From positions 1 to 64,000 of the forward strand of contig CALMVQ010000309.1 of NCBI GenBank assembly GCA_937873135.1: 64,000 bases of DNA, in the 5' to 3' direction. The notes under the pieces were generated by a model that did no database searches, was not told the origin of the DNA, and was given only the letters and a program-made list of their open reading frames with translations. The position numbers and the translations under genes were made by a program. Below, piece by piece: positions 36,911-45,953 of this stretch (position 1 is its first letter; each line of letters begins with the position of its first letter). This DNA is from an uncultured Scytonema sp. (lineage in GTDB: Bacteria; Cyanobacteriota; Cyanobacteriia; Cyanobacteriales; Nostocaceae).

Positions 36911-37561
36911 ATGGAACTTGTCATCCACGGCAAAAATATTGAAATCACCGATAGCATCCGCGAGTACGTCCATCAAAAAATTGAGAAGGCGGTGAATCAT
37001 TTTCAGAACATCACAAATGAAGTGGATGTCCATCTTAGCGTAGCTCGCAATCCCCGAATTAATCCTAGGCAAGCGGCTGAAGTGACGATTTATGCTAACG
37101 GTAACGTCATTCGTGCCGAGGAGAGCAGCGAGAACCTATATGCGAGCATAGACTTGGTTGCCGACAAAATTGCCCGTCAACTGCGTAAATACAAAGAACG
37201 GCGTCAAGATCGGAAAACTCATGGACAAACAACTGTCGATGAATTATCAACAGATGCGATAGTCACAGATTTAATTGGCGATCGCACACCTGAACTACCC
37301 AGCGAAGTCGTTCGGACCAAATATTTTGCGATGTCACCTATGACTACTACAGAAGCTTTAGAACAATTGCAAATGGTGGGACACGACTTTTATATGTTCC
37401 GCAATTCTGAAACAGACGAGATTAACGTCATTTACGAACGCAACCACGGTGGTTTTGGTGTCATTCAACCCCGTAACGCCAACGCTCATACCAACGGAAA
37501 TGGTAAAAACGGCAAGACAGCCCATAGCGCACATGAAAAGGGAGTAAGCAGTAGGCAGTAA
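36911..37561 (+). CDS. hpf: Ribosome hibernation promoting factor, long form (LrtA)
   Basis: 216 residues from ATG 36911, preceded by GGGAGA at a good distance; an ATG at 36839 would add 24 polar residues. The N-terminal HPF/S30AE domain ([29 protein letters not shown]) binds the 30S decoding region. The C-terminal domain ([40 protein letters not shown]) mediates 100S dimers. A 45-residue tail rich in Asn, Gly and His follows. LrtA transcripts in cyanobacteria are light-repressed with a long leader; about 240 bp free of other genes lie upstream. Confidence 0.92.
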   Translation: MELVIHGKNIEITDSIREYVHQKIEKAVNHFQNITNEVDVHLSVARNPRINPRQAAEVTIYANGNVIRAEESSENLYASIDLVADKIARQLRKYKERRQDRKTHGQTTVDELSTDAIVTDLIGDRTPELPSEVVRTKYFAMSPMTTTEALEQLQMVGHDFYMFRNSETDEINVIYERNHGGFGVIQPRNANAHTNGNGKNGKTAHSAHEKGVSSRQ

Positions 37562-37676
37562 AGGAAAGAAGGGAGGAGCTGGGGGAGAAAAAAGACTCCT
37601 GTAGAGGCGGGTTTGACATGCGGATTCGGATGTACCCAAATGTTATCTGTATTAAACCCGCTTTTTCCCACATCCT

Positions 37677-38129
37677 TCATACAAGTTGTTGTAAGGTTTT
37701 GATTGCTTCCTCAACGTGAGCTTTAAAGTTAAACATTGAGTTGAATATATGGCGCACAACTCCAGAAGGGTCTATAATATAAGTCACGCGACCGGGGACT
37801 AAACCGAAAGCAGTTGTTGCACCGTAAAGCTTCCGCACTTGATCGCCTTTGTCACTCAAGAGGGTAAATGGAAGTTGGTACTTATTAGCAAATTTTTGGT
37901 GAGACTCTGATGAGTCGCCACTCACACCGATGACTTCTGCTCCAGATGTTTCAAACACTTCATATTGATCGCGAAAATTACAAGACTCTGCCGTACATCC
38001 AGGTGTGTCGTCTTTGGGATAAAAGTATAAGACAACAGCTTTGCCACGAAAGTCTTTCAGACTCACCGAGGACCCATTTTGGGAAGGTAAGGTAAAATCG
38101 GGTGCGGGATCTCCAACTTTGATAGCCAT
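37677..38129 (-). CDS. bcp: Peroxiredoxin, BCP/PrxQ type
   Basis: 150 residues. [20 protein letters not shown], then [20 protein letters not shown] with the peroxidatic Cys of the PGCT motif and the resolving Cys five residues later, define the atypical PrxQ/BCP class. [20 protein letters not shown] completes the fold. It reduces hydrogen and organic peroxides using thioredoxin. It converges with hpf; the two stops are about 115 bp apart. Confidence 0.93.
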   Translation of the reverse strand: MAIKVGDPAPDFTLPSQNGSSVSLKDFRGKAVVLYFYPKDDTPGCTAESCNFRDQYEVFETSGAEVIGVSGDSSESHQKFANKYQLPFTLLSDKGDQVRKLYGATTAFGLVPGRVTYIIDPSGVVRHIFNSMFNFKAHVEEAIKTLQQLV

Positions 38130-38254
38130 AAAATATTGACGTTTTTTATAAACTTATCTTAATAAATTATTGCGAAAATGTTCTCTGAATTGGTTTTCCC
38201 CAAATCAATCCTCAGTATATCTACATTACACCCTACGCCTAAATTCCATTCTGG

Positions 38255-38680
38255 TCAATCACCAGGAGGATGCCAACCAATAATTGTCCAACGTCGTCGG
38301 GCAACAACTATTACTGGATTATTCATTCGCAGGCAAACAATGGTAGCTCTACCAATAGTAGTTAAACCTTCAACTTTTGTAGCATCAGAACTCCAGGTAA
38401 AATGGTCAGACCATCTCTGTGTGCGCGGATTAAATAGAGGTGTTGTTTGCCCAGTTAAAGGGTCTATAGCTTCGATTGAATCAGCTTTAAATTCATTGCA
38501 AGAGCGACAGGCTAAACACAGATTTTCAAAGGTCGTTTCTCCAGCTTTTGAGAGAGGTTGAATATGGTCATGGCTCATCAGAAGGCCGCTATTAGCTTCA
38601 GTTGTTAAGCAATAACAGCAACGTCCTTTATCGCTAGCAGCTATTTGATTTCGTAAGCTTTCAGAAATGTATTTAGACAC
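38255..38680 (-). CDS. HNH endonuclease
   Basis: 141 residues. The zinc knuckle/HNH core reads RCCYCLTTEANSGLLMSHDH, IQPLSKAG, NLCLACRSCNEFKADSIEA; His-His-Asn and four Cys are in place. The rest includes LFNPRTQRWSDHFTW and IGRATIVCLRMN, seen in a cyanobacterial HNH subfamily. It starts 6 bp after the upstream small gene, so they form a two-gene unit that recurs in cyanobacteria as I recall; the purpose is unknown. Confidence 0.85.
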   Translation of the reverse strand: MSKYISESLRNQIAASDKGRCCYCLTTEANSGLLMSHDHIQPLSKAGETTFENLCLACRSCNEFKADSIEAIDPLTGQTTPLFNPRTQRWSDHFTWSSDATKVEGLTTIGRATIVCLRMNNPVIVVARRRWTIIGWHPPGD

Positions 38681-38686
38681 AACAAT

Positions 38687-39091
38687 TTAAGAAGTTGGCA
38701 CATAATGTCCTCGCCAACGGAGTAACACAGCAGCTTGAGCAATACGTAGCATAAAACGGTCAGCTTCGTGACGCAGTTTTATTAGTTCCAGTCGTTCTGC
38801 ATCTGTAATATTACCACTAGAGTTACGCTCCAGTAGAAAGTTGTATTGCTCCATTTGGTCTGCTGTTTTGCAACTACGGACAATTTGCCACAAGCTATTG
38901 TCATCTAGTTTATCTAAAGCTGCGAGGTCAGCTTGGAATTCCTCTGGTACATCATCCCATTCTGGAGGACTACCCACCTCTAAAGCATGGACGATTACCT
39001 CTTCAATGGGGCGACGTTGCGCGTGGGCAGTGTTGACTAAACGCTGATAGAGTATTTCTGGGATTTGAAGAGTTACTGTCTCTGTTGCCAT
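38687..39091 (-). CDS. Small protein paired with the HNH nuclease
   Basis: 134 residues. The first 45 (TETVTLQIPEILYQRLVNTA, QRRPIEEVIVHALEV) look like a ribbon-helix-helix-type DNA-binding start, the rest is helical with many charges (LVERNS-type LLERNSSGNITDAERLELIK). It lies 6 bp upstream of the HNH gene. An antitoxin-like or regulatory role for the pair is conceivable but not shown. Confidence 0.7.
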   Translation of the reverse strand: MATETVTLQIPEILYQRLVNTAHAQRRPIEEVIVHALEVGSPPEWDDVPEEFQADLAALDKLDDNSLWQIVRSCKTADQMEQYNFLLERNSSGNITDAERLELIKLRHEADRFMLRIAQAAVLLRWRGHYVPTS

Positions 39092-39305
39092 TGTTCAATT
39101 CCCTACCCATGCCTTGATTAAACCATCTCAATTTTAGCGTAGTTCAAACCCAGCTACGGCATCCGCCAAATTTGGATGGTTTTCTGACAAGGGTTTTACC
39201 ATCTAGACTGATGACAACGGAACGAACCCATCAGCCTTAGTTCCGTATGTTTGACTTTGCGTCAGCGAAAATAGATCTCTTCCAAAAGTGATATTTTACC
39301 GAAGA

Positions 39306-39514
39306 AAGGCAGCTATGCTGCTATGCTGAAGGAAAGAAAAGTTTTTGGTTTGCCCGATGCTAATGGGTTTAAAGCCCCTAACTTTAGTTATGAAAAAATA
39401 AAGAAATATGTATTTCGAGACGCAAAGCGCTTCGGAATACTGTGTCCTTGCTAAATCCCCTGAATTTATTTATGGGGATTCCTTCTGCCCTCAGCATAGC
39501 AGCATAGCTGCCTT
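39306..39514. mobile_element. 209-bp inverted-repeat element (MITE-like)
   Basis: AGGCAGCTATGCTGCTATGC at 39306-39332 returns as the reverse complement at 39488-39514 over 27 bp with one change. The interior has no gene. Similar half-sites (AAGGCAGCTATGCTGAGGG) occur at 4752-4772, within the repeat copy there. It fills most of the 460-bp gap between the RHH-like gene and the next gene's end. Confidence 0.6.
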
Positions 39515-39557
39515 CTTAAGAGGTTCTGTACAGTATTGCTTGCTTGAGTGGAATTCC

Positions 39558-40694
39558 TCAAATCTTAAGAAACCATCGTCGCTGATACATTACATAACCA
39601 ACTGCCATCCAGAGTAATACAGTGACAATGGCGAAAAGTAAAGAACCATTCACCTCACCAGCCCAAGATGCAAAGACATTCAGGTAAATCCAATCATAAG
39701 TGTTAGGAGCATTTTCCCCAGACCCGACTTTAGTTCTCACCAAAATTTTAATTAGCAGTACAGAAGCAACGAAAACAGAGATAGCATTTAATCCCAGCAC
39801 TTCAAAAGGTTTATCCCAACGCCGTACCAGGCGCACTTCAATAAGTTCATAACAGGCTCCAAGTAATAATAATGCCCAACCACTAGTGAAAATTACATAA
39901 GAACTTGTCCATAGCTTTTTGTTAATTGGGAATGTCCAGCCCCATGCCCAACCAATCATTAAGCAACCAATACCAAATAAAACTAAACCTATGCTTGTAC
40001 GAGACTTCACTGGTTGAGCGCGTATCCATTGTCCAGCGAAATATCCCGCCAATACGCTCACAATAGCGGGAATAGTGCCAAAAAGTCCCTCTGGATCTCC
40101 TAAATTCTTAAAACCATCACCTTTGTAAAGATGTACTTGAGGAATAATTAAGCGGTCTATATAAGCACCGAAATTCCCCTCCCGCGTCGTCAGCACTCCA
40201 GCGCCATAACCGGGAACAGGTACATACATCATGGCTATCCAATAGCCGATGAGTAACACTCCTGTCAGTATCCATTGTCCTTTACGTGGGAGTTTAAGAA
40301 CGGCAACAGAAGCAAGGAGGTATGTTAAGCTAATGCGTTGCAACACTCCCATAATGCGGATAGTACTCAAATCAAAAGTCCCAGGACCTTTATTCCAAAA
40401 ACCATTGAGTAATAACCCCAAAGCGAATAAAATCGCAGCGCGACGCAAAATACGCCAGTAAACAGACGCTGAGGGTTTATTTTCGCCAGTGTACTTTGAC
40501 AAGGAGAAAGTCATCGCCACACCAACAATAAACAGAAAGAAAGGAAAGACTAAATCAGTCGGAGTACAGCCGTGCCAATCTGCATGGAGTAGTGGAGGAT
40601 AGACTTTAGGTTCGGCAACACCCGCCATGTTCACAAGAATCATGGCTGCAATAGTTATGCCGCGAAAAACATCAAGTGAAGTCAGACGACCCAT
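39558..40694 (-). CDS. DUF5009-like multipass membrane acyltransferase
   Basis: 378 residues with about ten hydrophobic segments. The start MGRLTSLDVFRGITIAAMIL, LHADWHGCTPTDLVFPFFLF and the later LRRAAILFALGLLLNGFW match the DUF5009 family, relatives of heparan-alpha-glucosaminide N-acetyltransferase. Conserved Asp and His in the first loop (DWHG, TDLVFP) are probably functional. It may acetylate a cell-envelope sugar using cytosolic acetyl-CoA. It is a single-gene unit. Confidence 0.85.
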   Translation of the reverse strand: MGRLTSLDVFRGITIAAMILVNMAGVAEPKVYPPLLHADWHGCTPTDLVFPFFLFIVGVAMTFSLSKYTGENKPSASVYWRILRRAAILFALGLLLNGFWNKGPGTFDLSTIRIMGVLQRISLTYLLASVAVLKLPRKGQWILTGVLLIGYWIAMMYVPVPGYGAGVLTTREGNFGAYIDRLIIPQVHLYKGDGFKNLGDPEGLFGTIPAIVSVLAGYFAGQWIRAQPVKSRTSIGLVLFGIGCLMIGWAWGWTFPINKKLWTSSYVIFTSGWALLLLGACYELIEVRLVRRWDKPFEVLGLNAISVFVASVLLIKILVRTKVGSGENAPNTYDWIYLNVFASWAGEVNGSLLFAIVTVLLWMAVGYVMYQRRWFLKI

Positions 40695-40911
40695 AAGCAG
40701 AATATTGGATGAAATACTACAAATTACTCTGCATCGTAGAGATAATCAAGATAAATTTGTAGAACGAAATACAACTTAAAATGTTGTTAACATAAACATT
40801 TTTTGCATTCTTGTCTCTCCATACTATATGCAATTTTTAACCTAGCCACACAGAATGTACCGACAACGGTGATTTATTAAAATTTGAGTGTTTTTAGTTG
40901 CCTGATCGCTC

Positions 40912-42447
40912 TTATCTAGGAGTGAAAATAGTGTCTGGAGCTACTGAATTCTCAATGTTTAATCGTAAGCGTTCTCTTTGTTGCTGTTTTTGAGCTTGAC
41001 GTTCTCGTCTTCTTTTTTGCTGAAGTTCCTGAGCTTGACGTACTCGTTCGCGGGCTTGACGCTCAAAGTCAGAACCCGGTTTGGCAAAGTTAACTGCCGC
41101 TTGTATGTGCTGCTCGCTATCTGTGGATACGAACTTCCACTTCTTCTTTACGGTTTCCATGACTTCTTGATCGAGATTATCGTGACCGGTAGATTCGACC
41201 ATTTGTACATCTTTGACACTACCATCTCTTTCAACATCAATTTCCACAACTGCTCGACCCTCCATACCCTCAGATCCTGATGGATAATTTGGGGGAGGGC
41301 AACGACGGCAAGCCAAACCATCAGAACCCGAGCCAGTTCCCAAACCGTTGCCATGCCCATTTCTATTACCTGTGGCGATCGCTCTTGTATTTCCCGAACT
41401 ATTGCCAGAACCAGGAAGCGCTCCATTATCGCCATTGCCTTCACGGTTTCTATTTCCTAGAGCAGTCGCAATGTTGGAGAGCGAGCCTGTGCTATTGTTG
41501 TTTTTTGGCTGCTCTACGTTGTTATCGTTCGCTACAGATGATGCGGTGGGAAAGGGTAGCTGGGAGGAGGTTGACGTTGGTTTTGGAGTTGTGGTTGAGC
41601 TTTTCGATGGCGTAAAAGCTGGCCTTGCAGTCTCCGTTGGGGTTGGTTTAGATGATAAGCTCGATCTAGTTGTCTGTACTACTTTGGGTGTTGATGTCGG
41701 TTTTAATAGTGGCGTTTGAGTTGGTTTTGGTGACGGTAGCGGTGTTATAGTCTCAGCAATTTTGGGCAACGGTGGTATTGGGGTTGGTTTGATTGTCGGT
41801 AGCGGTGTTATAGTCTCAGCAATTTTGGGCAACGGTGGTATTGGGGTTGGTTTGAGTGTCGGTAGCGGTGGTAGAGTCTCAGCAATTTTGGGCAACGGTG
41901 GTATTGGGGTTGGTTCTGGGGAAGGTAGCGGTGGTATCGGGTCGAGAGATGATAAATTTGGTTTGGGCTTCAAAGCTACGACGGATTTTGGCGGGCTAGG
42001 AGTTTTAAATGGCTTGGATTGCGTTCTAGCTGTCGTATTTTGTTTGATGCTTGGGATGGAAGCATCTGGGTTAGAGAGCAACTTAGATGGAGTACTATTT
42101 GTTCGACTTCCACTTTTACCACCACTGGCGATCGCACGAATAGCGGCTCCCGATGTCAGTGATTTTGTGATTGTCTTAAATTTAGGAGTCGTGTGGTTTA
42201 CTGCAACTGGCTTGTCTTTTGGTGGCGTATTTTGTTTTATTTTTACTGCTTTAGGAGTGGATGGCTCATCAACAAGAATGATTTCTATCGGTTTTTCTGC
42301 AAGCTTGGGCGTTTTAAACCAGAGACTGCCAAGAGTAAGTATCGCAATATGCAGTACTGCTGAACCAATGAAGCTCAAAACCAGAAAAGAAGTGAGAACT
42401 TTCTCTTCTTTTTCTCGCTGTTCTGCCACACTCCTGGAAAAGCTCAT
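40912..42447 (-). CDS. TonB family protein with proline-rich repeats
   Basis: 511 residues. One N-terminal membrane segment (VLSFIGSAVLHIAILTLGSL) precedes a periplasm-spanning region rich in Pro, Lys and Thr. It has three near-identical units of about 20 residues (PIPPLPKIAETITPLPTIKP) at about 180-245. A Ser/Asn/Gly-rich spacer follows, then a TonB C-terminal domain (GRAVVEIDVERDGSVKDVQM, LDQEVMETVKKKWKF). A basic, Gln-rich tail (QQKRRRERQAQKQQQRER) follows the domain, which is unusual. TonB energises outer-membrane receptors. No ExbB/ExbD gene is next to it. Confidence 0.85.
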   Translation of the reverse strand: MSFSRSVAEQREKEEKVLTSFLVLSFIGSAVLHIAILTLGSLWFKTPKLAEKPIEIILVDEPSTPKAVKIKQNTPPKDKPVAVNHTTPKFKTITKSLTSGAAIRAIASGGKSGSRTNSTPSKLLSNPDASIPSIKQNTTARTQSKPFKTPSPPKSVVALKPKPNLSSLDPIPPLPSPEPTPIPPLPKIAETLPPLPTLKPTPIPPLPKIAETITPLPTIKPTPIPPLPKIAETITPLPSPKPTQTPLLKPTSTPKVVQTTRSSLSSKPTPTETARPAFTPSKSSTTTPKPTSTSSQLPFPTASSVANDNNVEQPKNNNSTGSLSNIATALGNRNREGNGDNGALPGSGNSSGNTRAIATGNRNGHGNGLGTGSGSDGLACRRCPPPNYPSGSEGMEGRAVVEIDVERDGSVKDVQMVESTGHDNLDQEVMETVKKKWKFVSTDSEQHIQAAVNFAKPGSDFERQARERVRQAQELQQKRRRERQAQKQQQRERLRLNIENSVAPDTIFTPR

Positions 42448-42910
42448 AAAGACTGGATCTCCTGTGTTTTAAGTAGCACGCACCAATGTAAGGAAGGCGC
42501 ACTATTATATCTACAAACTCCAAATTTACCAAAAAATCTGGGACGCTTGGAAGCCATATATATTTGTCATTTTTTCTGAACTTACGCCTGCCGTCAAACG
42601 ACAGAGTGTCAAACTTCATCCTTCTTTATTGGGAACCCTTGCTTGCAAGAAGCATTCTTGATTAAAAATGCTCGTTGAATTAAACTCAGTCAGATGCATC
42701 TGTAGGTACGTATATTGTTGAAAATAATTGTCAAATCAAAACGCAGATCGCTCATTCTGATGGCGGCTGTAACCTTATAAACGAGTCTCTATTGCAGATG
42801 TGCTAGTACTAAGATCAGAATTGTTGCTGCTTGATGAACCGACTGCATATCTAGACAGGTTACATACTCGTAATTTAATGTCAACTCTAAAAAAGATTCA
42901 TGCAGATGAC

Positions 42911-43016
42911 ACAACAAGGCAAAAGTAAAAAGTAAAAAGTAAAAAGTTTGAACACCTACTTTGTAAGCTTTTTACCTATTTCAGATGGGTGGTTTATTTC
43001 CGCGCCCACTGTACTA
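42911..43016 (+). mobile_element. TAGTACA-family small element, copy inside the ECF ATPase gene
   Basis: ACAACAAGGCAAAAGTAAAA, tandem AAAAAGT heptads, TTTTTACCTATTTCAGATGG, TTATTTCCGC and CTGTACTA are shared with 57010-57117 (reverse strand) and 58044-58159. The left tip has lost its TAGT. Confidence 0.75.
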
Positions 43017-43049
43017 GACTTAGTCTATCGTTCGACAGACTAAGTCTAG
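43014..43049. repeat. Perfect 13-bp hairpin
   Basis: CTAGACTTAGTCT and AGACTAAGTCTAG are separated by 10 nt. It abuts the right end of the TAGTACA-family element and precedes the resumed ECF ATPase frame. Confidence 0.6.
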
Positions 43050-43406
43050 GTCATGGATCGGGGAAGGCTAGTTTTAGAGGGCAAACCTCAGGATGTGTTT
43101 ACCCAACGTGATGTCTTAGAAGAGTTACAGCTAGGAGTTCCACTCATATATGAGATGTTGTTTGCTGACGGAGTCGCAGAAGAAGGACCTGTTTTAGAAC
43201 GCTTACGACGGCGAATATTGAATTTATTTCGTTACTTTTAGCTGCGAATAGGAAGTTAAGAATGTTTGCCTTAACTAGATAATTTATCAGTGCTAAACCG
43301 ATGAATCCCTTCCCCTTGTGAGATGACCTATTTTGTTTCTTCACTTCCTTAGCTGAATATCGGTTTTGATAGTCAGTATTCGTTTCTGACTATCAGGTAG
43401 TAATTA

Positions 43407-43718
43407 CTACAAAGTTTCTATGTTAGACCGAAAGGCGATCACGGCCTGCTTACCCTGATAGTCTTTGATAGAGCGAAGAATATCATTAGATACTTCTATT
43501 GACAAAATTGTTTTAATTTCGATGTTGGTGTTGTAGCCCGCCATGTCTCCCATGCGTCGGCCGTGGCTACCCTCACCCTGCACTTGAGTGATGGTGTAGC
43601 CGTTGACACCGTAACTTTTCAACAGATTGACAATAGCCTCTTTGAGCACTGTTTCACCAATGATTGTCAGGAGGACAGCAGGTTTGACTAAATCGGCTTC
43701 GAGGGACATGGGTTCCAT
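43407..43718 (-). CDS. P-II-like signalling protein
   Basis: 103 residues. AVLLTIIGETVLKEAIVNLL, GVNGYTITQVQGEGSHGRRM and IEIKTILSIEVSNDILRSIK follow the beta-alpha-beta pattern of GlnB-like proteins. GYTITQVQGEGSHG resembles the region that in SbtB/P-II leads into the T-loop, but the T-loop is short and lacks the uridylylated Tyr motif. It resembles the SbtB/CutA-like branch, with an adenylyl ligand possible. No transporter gene is adjacent. It lies downstream of cysE on the same strand (about 90 bp). Confidence 0.65.
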   Translation of the reverse strand: MEPMSLEADLVKPAVLLTIIGETVLKEAIVNLLKSYGVNGYTITQVQGEGSHGRRMGDMAGYNTNIEIKTILSIEVSNDILRSIKDYQGKQAVIAFRSNIETL

Positions 43719-43811
43719 AGAACAGGTTTTATGTTGGTGGGTTAGTTGAAGATTTCTTTAATCTTCACATGATTGGGTTTTTTTGTGCAAACCTACTGAT
43801 AGCATTTCCAA

Positions 43812-44579
43812 CTAAATGCCAGAGCCATCCAAGAATTCTTCGATCACCCGATCTTGAATACCACAAGAGATCCGATTTTCTCTTGAAGTTGCTTTATCGA
43901 TTAAAAATTGAGCATTCGCAGCATGACTCACTTTCAAAGCCGACGGCACTGGTTGCATTTGTTGAACTTGTTGTTCAAGTTGCTCAATTCGATCTACCAG
44001 AAGACGTATAACTTGAGCCTCAGCATCTGGCAAGCTTCCGTGTTCTAACGGATCGACTCGAACGCCAGCACGATGAACAATTCGACCGGGAACACCAACG
44101 ACAGTACAGTCAGCAGGCACATCTCGCAAGACAACAGATCCGGCCCCAATCCGAACGTTGTTACCAAGTTGAATGTTACCCAAAACTTTTGCGCCTGCGC
44201 CAACGACGACATTTTCGCCTATGGTAGGATGGCGCTTACCGCATTCTTTACCAGTACCGCCAAGGGTAACACCTTGGTAAATTAGGCTATAGTTTCCGAC
44301 AATAGCTGTTTCGCCAATAACCACGCCCATTCCGTGATCTATAAAAACACCAATGCCTATCGCTGCACCAGGGTGAATTTCTATTCCGGTTAAAAACCGA
44401 GCAATGTGGGAAATCAAGCGAGGGATAAAGGGTATGTTGATACTATACAGACTGTGAGCCAACCGATAGAGTAACAGAGCTTGCAAACCGGGGTAGCAAA
44501 ACAATACTTCCAACCAGCTACGGGCAGCTGGATCACGTTCAAAGATAATGCGAAAATCAGTCAGGAGCGTAGATAGCAC
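43812..44579 (-). CDS. cysE: Serine O-acetyltransferase
   Basis: 255 residues from a GTG at 44579 with GAGGG ten bases upstream; the longer frame to 44603 would need a [23 protein letters not shown] opens the helical domain. The left-handed beta-helix has [40 protein letters not shown] and [17 protein letters not shown], with catalytic Asp and His in FIDHG. It makes O-acetylserine for cysteine synthesis. A 60-residue C-terminal extension with a leucine-rich coiled stretch ([12 protein letters not shown]) follows, common in cyanobacterial CysE. Confidence 0.93.
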   Translation of the reverse strand: MLSTLLTDFRIIFERDPAARSWLEVLFCYPGLQALLLYRLAHSLYSINIPFIPRLISHIARFLTGIEIHPGAAIGIGVFIDHGMGVVIGETAIVGNYSLIYQGVTLGGTGKECGKRHPTIGENVVVGAGAKVLGNIQLGNNVRIGAGSVVLRDVPADCTVVGVPGRIVHRAGVRVDPLEHGSLPDAEAQVIRLLVDRIEQLEQQVQQMQPVPSALKVSHAANAQFLIDKATSRENRISCGIQDRVIEEFLDGSGI

Positions 44580-44684
44580 GGGATTTGTACCCTCGTTTTG
44601 CAAAACAAGTTACAATCTATTTTAATACGTTGATTGCTAATTGTTTATTTTTCCTGATTGATTGTAGGTTTATGTACTTACCGC

Positions 44685-45170
44685 TTACTCCTGCACAGAA
44701 AGAGTGTAATTACGCCTTTCGCCAGAATTGAAGGTGCCAACCCACACGCGATAAGTTCCTGCTTTCCATGTACTATTATCAACGCTGGCATCTTTACTTT
44801 GACCGCTATCATCACCGCAACGAATGATATCGTCTGGTCCTTTCACAAGTAAAGTAGTGTCAGATCCACCAGTATTAACTTGTATTCTGAAGTGGGAAAA
44901 GTCTTTTTGCAAAACTATAACAGCATCCGGGGTAGGATCTGCAAAGCCAATACAGGCATTTCTGTTTTGATCGCGGTTACTAATAGTGGATAATGAGTAA
45001 GATCCGCCAGTATAGCCGGATATCGTTTCTTTCTCTGCTTGAAAACCTGGTGATAAGATTAATTTTCCAAAATGAGGTGGATCGGCTAATACTTGAGTGG
45101 GTATAATAGTAGTAAGTATAGCTAAAAGGCATCCGCTCTGCATAAGAAGTCGGGGGCAAAAGAAATTCAT
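44685..45170 (-). CDS. Secreted protein with PPC-like beta-sandwich
   Basis: 161 residues. A signal peptide (LMQSGCLLAILTTIIPTQVL followed by ADP) precedes GKLILSPGFQAEKETISGYT. The C-terminal part (SHFRIQVNTGGSDTTLLVKG, IRCGDDSG, WKAGTYRVWVGTF, YTLSVQE) resembles the bacterial pre-peptidase C-terminal (PPC) domain. Cysteines in NACIGFAD and IIRCGDD may form a disulfide. The protein is probably periplasmic or extracellular; its partner is unknown. Confidence 0.7.
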   Translation of the reverse strand: MNFFCPRLLMQSGCLLAILTTIIPTQVLADPPHFGKLILSPGFQAEKETISGYTGGSYSLSTISNRDQNRNACIGFADPTPDAVIVLQKDFSHFRIQVNTGGSDTTLLVKGPDDIIRCGDDSGQSKDASVDNSTWKAGTYRVWVGTFNSGERRNYTLSVQE

Positions 45171-45309
45171 AATAGCCCTCCAACAAGCTATTTATAGTTG
45201 TCTTAGTATATATATCCTATCTAGAAAAACTTGTAACCATATTAGCGGTGTGACACAATCATAGGTGCCACATAATTTTGGCGTTGCATAATTGAAGTAT
45301 GAATTAGCC

Positions 45310-45500
45310 TCACGCATTCGGCGTACTCCGTTGGAGAAGCCGCAAGCTAGCCGTTCAAAGCAGAGTATGCAAGGCAGTGCGTTGGCTCGCTGTGCGCTCT
45401 CACTGCGACTGGCGATCTTGGTTCCCCGACTTAAAGCAACTGCCGCGCTTAGACGAGGTAGCGCGTTGCGGAACTCAGAGGGCATGAGGCGGGTTTCCCG
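45310..45500. repeat. Cluster of GC-rich dispersed repeats
   Basis: The stretch from CTCACGCATTCGGCGTACTC through GGCGGGTTTCCCGCGCCCAG is GC-rich and strongly palindromic, unlike its neighbours, and is open in several frames only because of composition. It is the same repeat class as 13720-13885. No protein is called here. Confidence 0.55.
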
Positions 45501-45712
45501 CGCCCAGGCGACTGGCGAGCAATATGTTGGTGGTTGGAGCCGATGAAACCAGTTTCGCCCCTTCGGGTTATTTCTTGGCAATATGCTTATCTGCCGTTTC
45601 ATTTTTCAAGCGACAAAAACTAACAACCATTAAAGAGAGGAGTGAAAATTAATTATGCGTTTGTCAAAACGAAGGTTAGGGCGAACAGATGTTTGCCCTA
45701 CACAGAACGCCC

Positions 45713-45809
45713 TTATACCAATTTTATGTGAAGCTGCATAGAAACAATCCTTATCTATCAAGGCTTTGGATCAATTCATTATGTGTAGCTTCATAATAAA
45801 ATGGTATTA
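45713..45809. mobile_element. 97-bp MITE with ends like the IS630 remnant
   Basis: The left end (TATACCAATTTTATGTGAAG) and right end (reverse complement of TGTAGCTTCATAATAAAATG) pair over about 28 bp with about seven mismatches. The left end matches the start of the IS630 remnant at 1302-1345. It is likely a non-autonomous derivative of that element and abuts foldback copy B. Confidence 0.6.
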
Positions 45810-45810
45810 G

Positions 45811-45926
45811 ATCATTTCTCTCATTCGACGATGTGGAAGCATTTTGAGGTAGTTTCTGACGTTGCTCCCAACAAGAAAACAGTAAAACCGTCTCAAAATG
45901 CAAAGCTCTGTTATCCGTATTTGTCA
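45811..45926. mobile_element. Foldback element, copy B (left-truncated)
   Basis: CTCATTCGACGATGTGGAAG, CATTTTGAGGTAGTTTCTGA, AAAACCGTCTCAAAATG and TTATCCGTATTTGTCA parallel copy A (30360-30498). The left outer arm is missing where the IS630-like MITE ends. Confidence 0.65.
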
Positions 45927-45953
45927 GCTCCTTTCTCTCAACCCAAAGGGAGT

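Larger units (their letters stand above)
42805..43241 (+). pseudogene. ECF/CbiO-type ABC ATPase, interrupted by a small element
   Basis: From about 42805 the frame reads LRSELLLLDEPTAYLD (Walker B and D-loop) and LMSTLKKIHADDT. Then a TAGTACA-family element (42911-43016) and a hairpin (43014-43049) intervene, and MDRGRLVLEGKPQDVFTQRD plus LEELQLGVPLIYEMLFADG resumes at 43053. This is the C-terminal third of energy-coupling-factor or cobalt transporter ATPases. Upstream of 42805 only faint traces of the signature region remain, and no Walker A is seen. The gene is dead. Confidence 0.75.

Noticed and set aside
45192-45602. Open frames of 80-136 residues on both strands
   Set aside because: They run through a GC-rich palindromic repeat cluster; open frames on opposite strands reflect composition, and no family or start signal supports a protein.
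45660-45715. Possible left end of foldback copy B beyond the IS630-like MITE
   Set aside because: TAGGGCGAACAGATGTTTGC forms a palindrome but does not match the left arm of copy A, so nesting of the two elements is not claimed.
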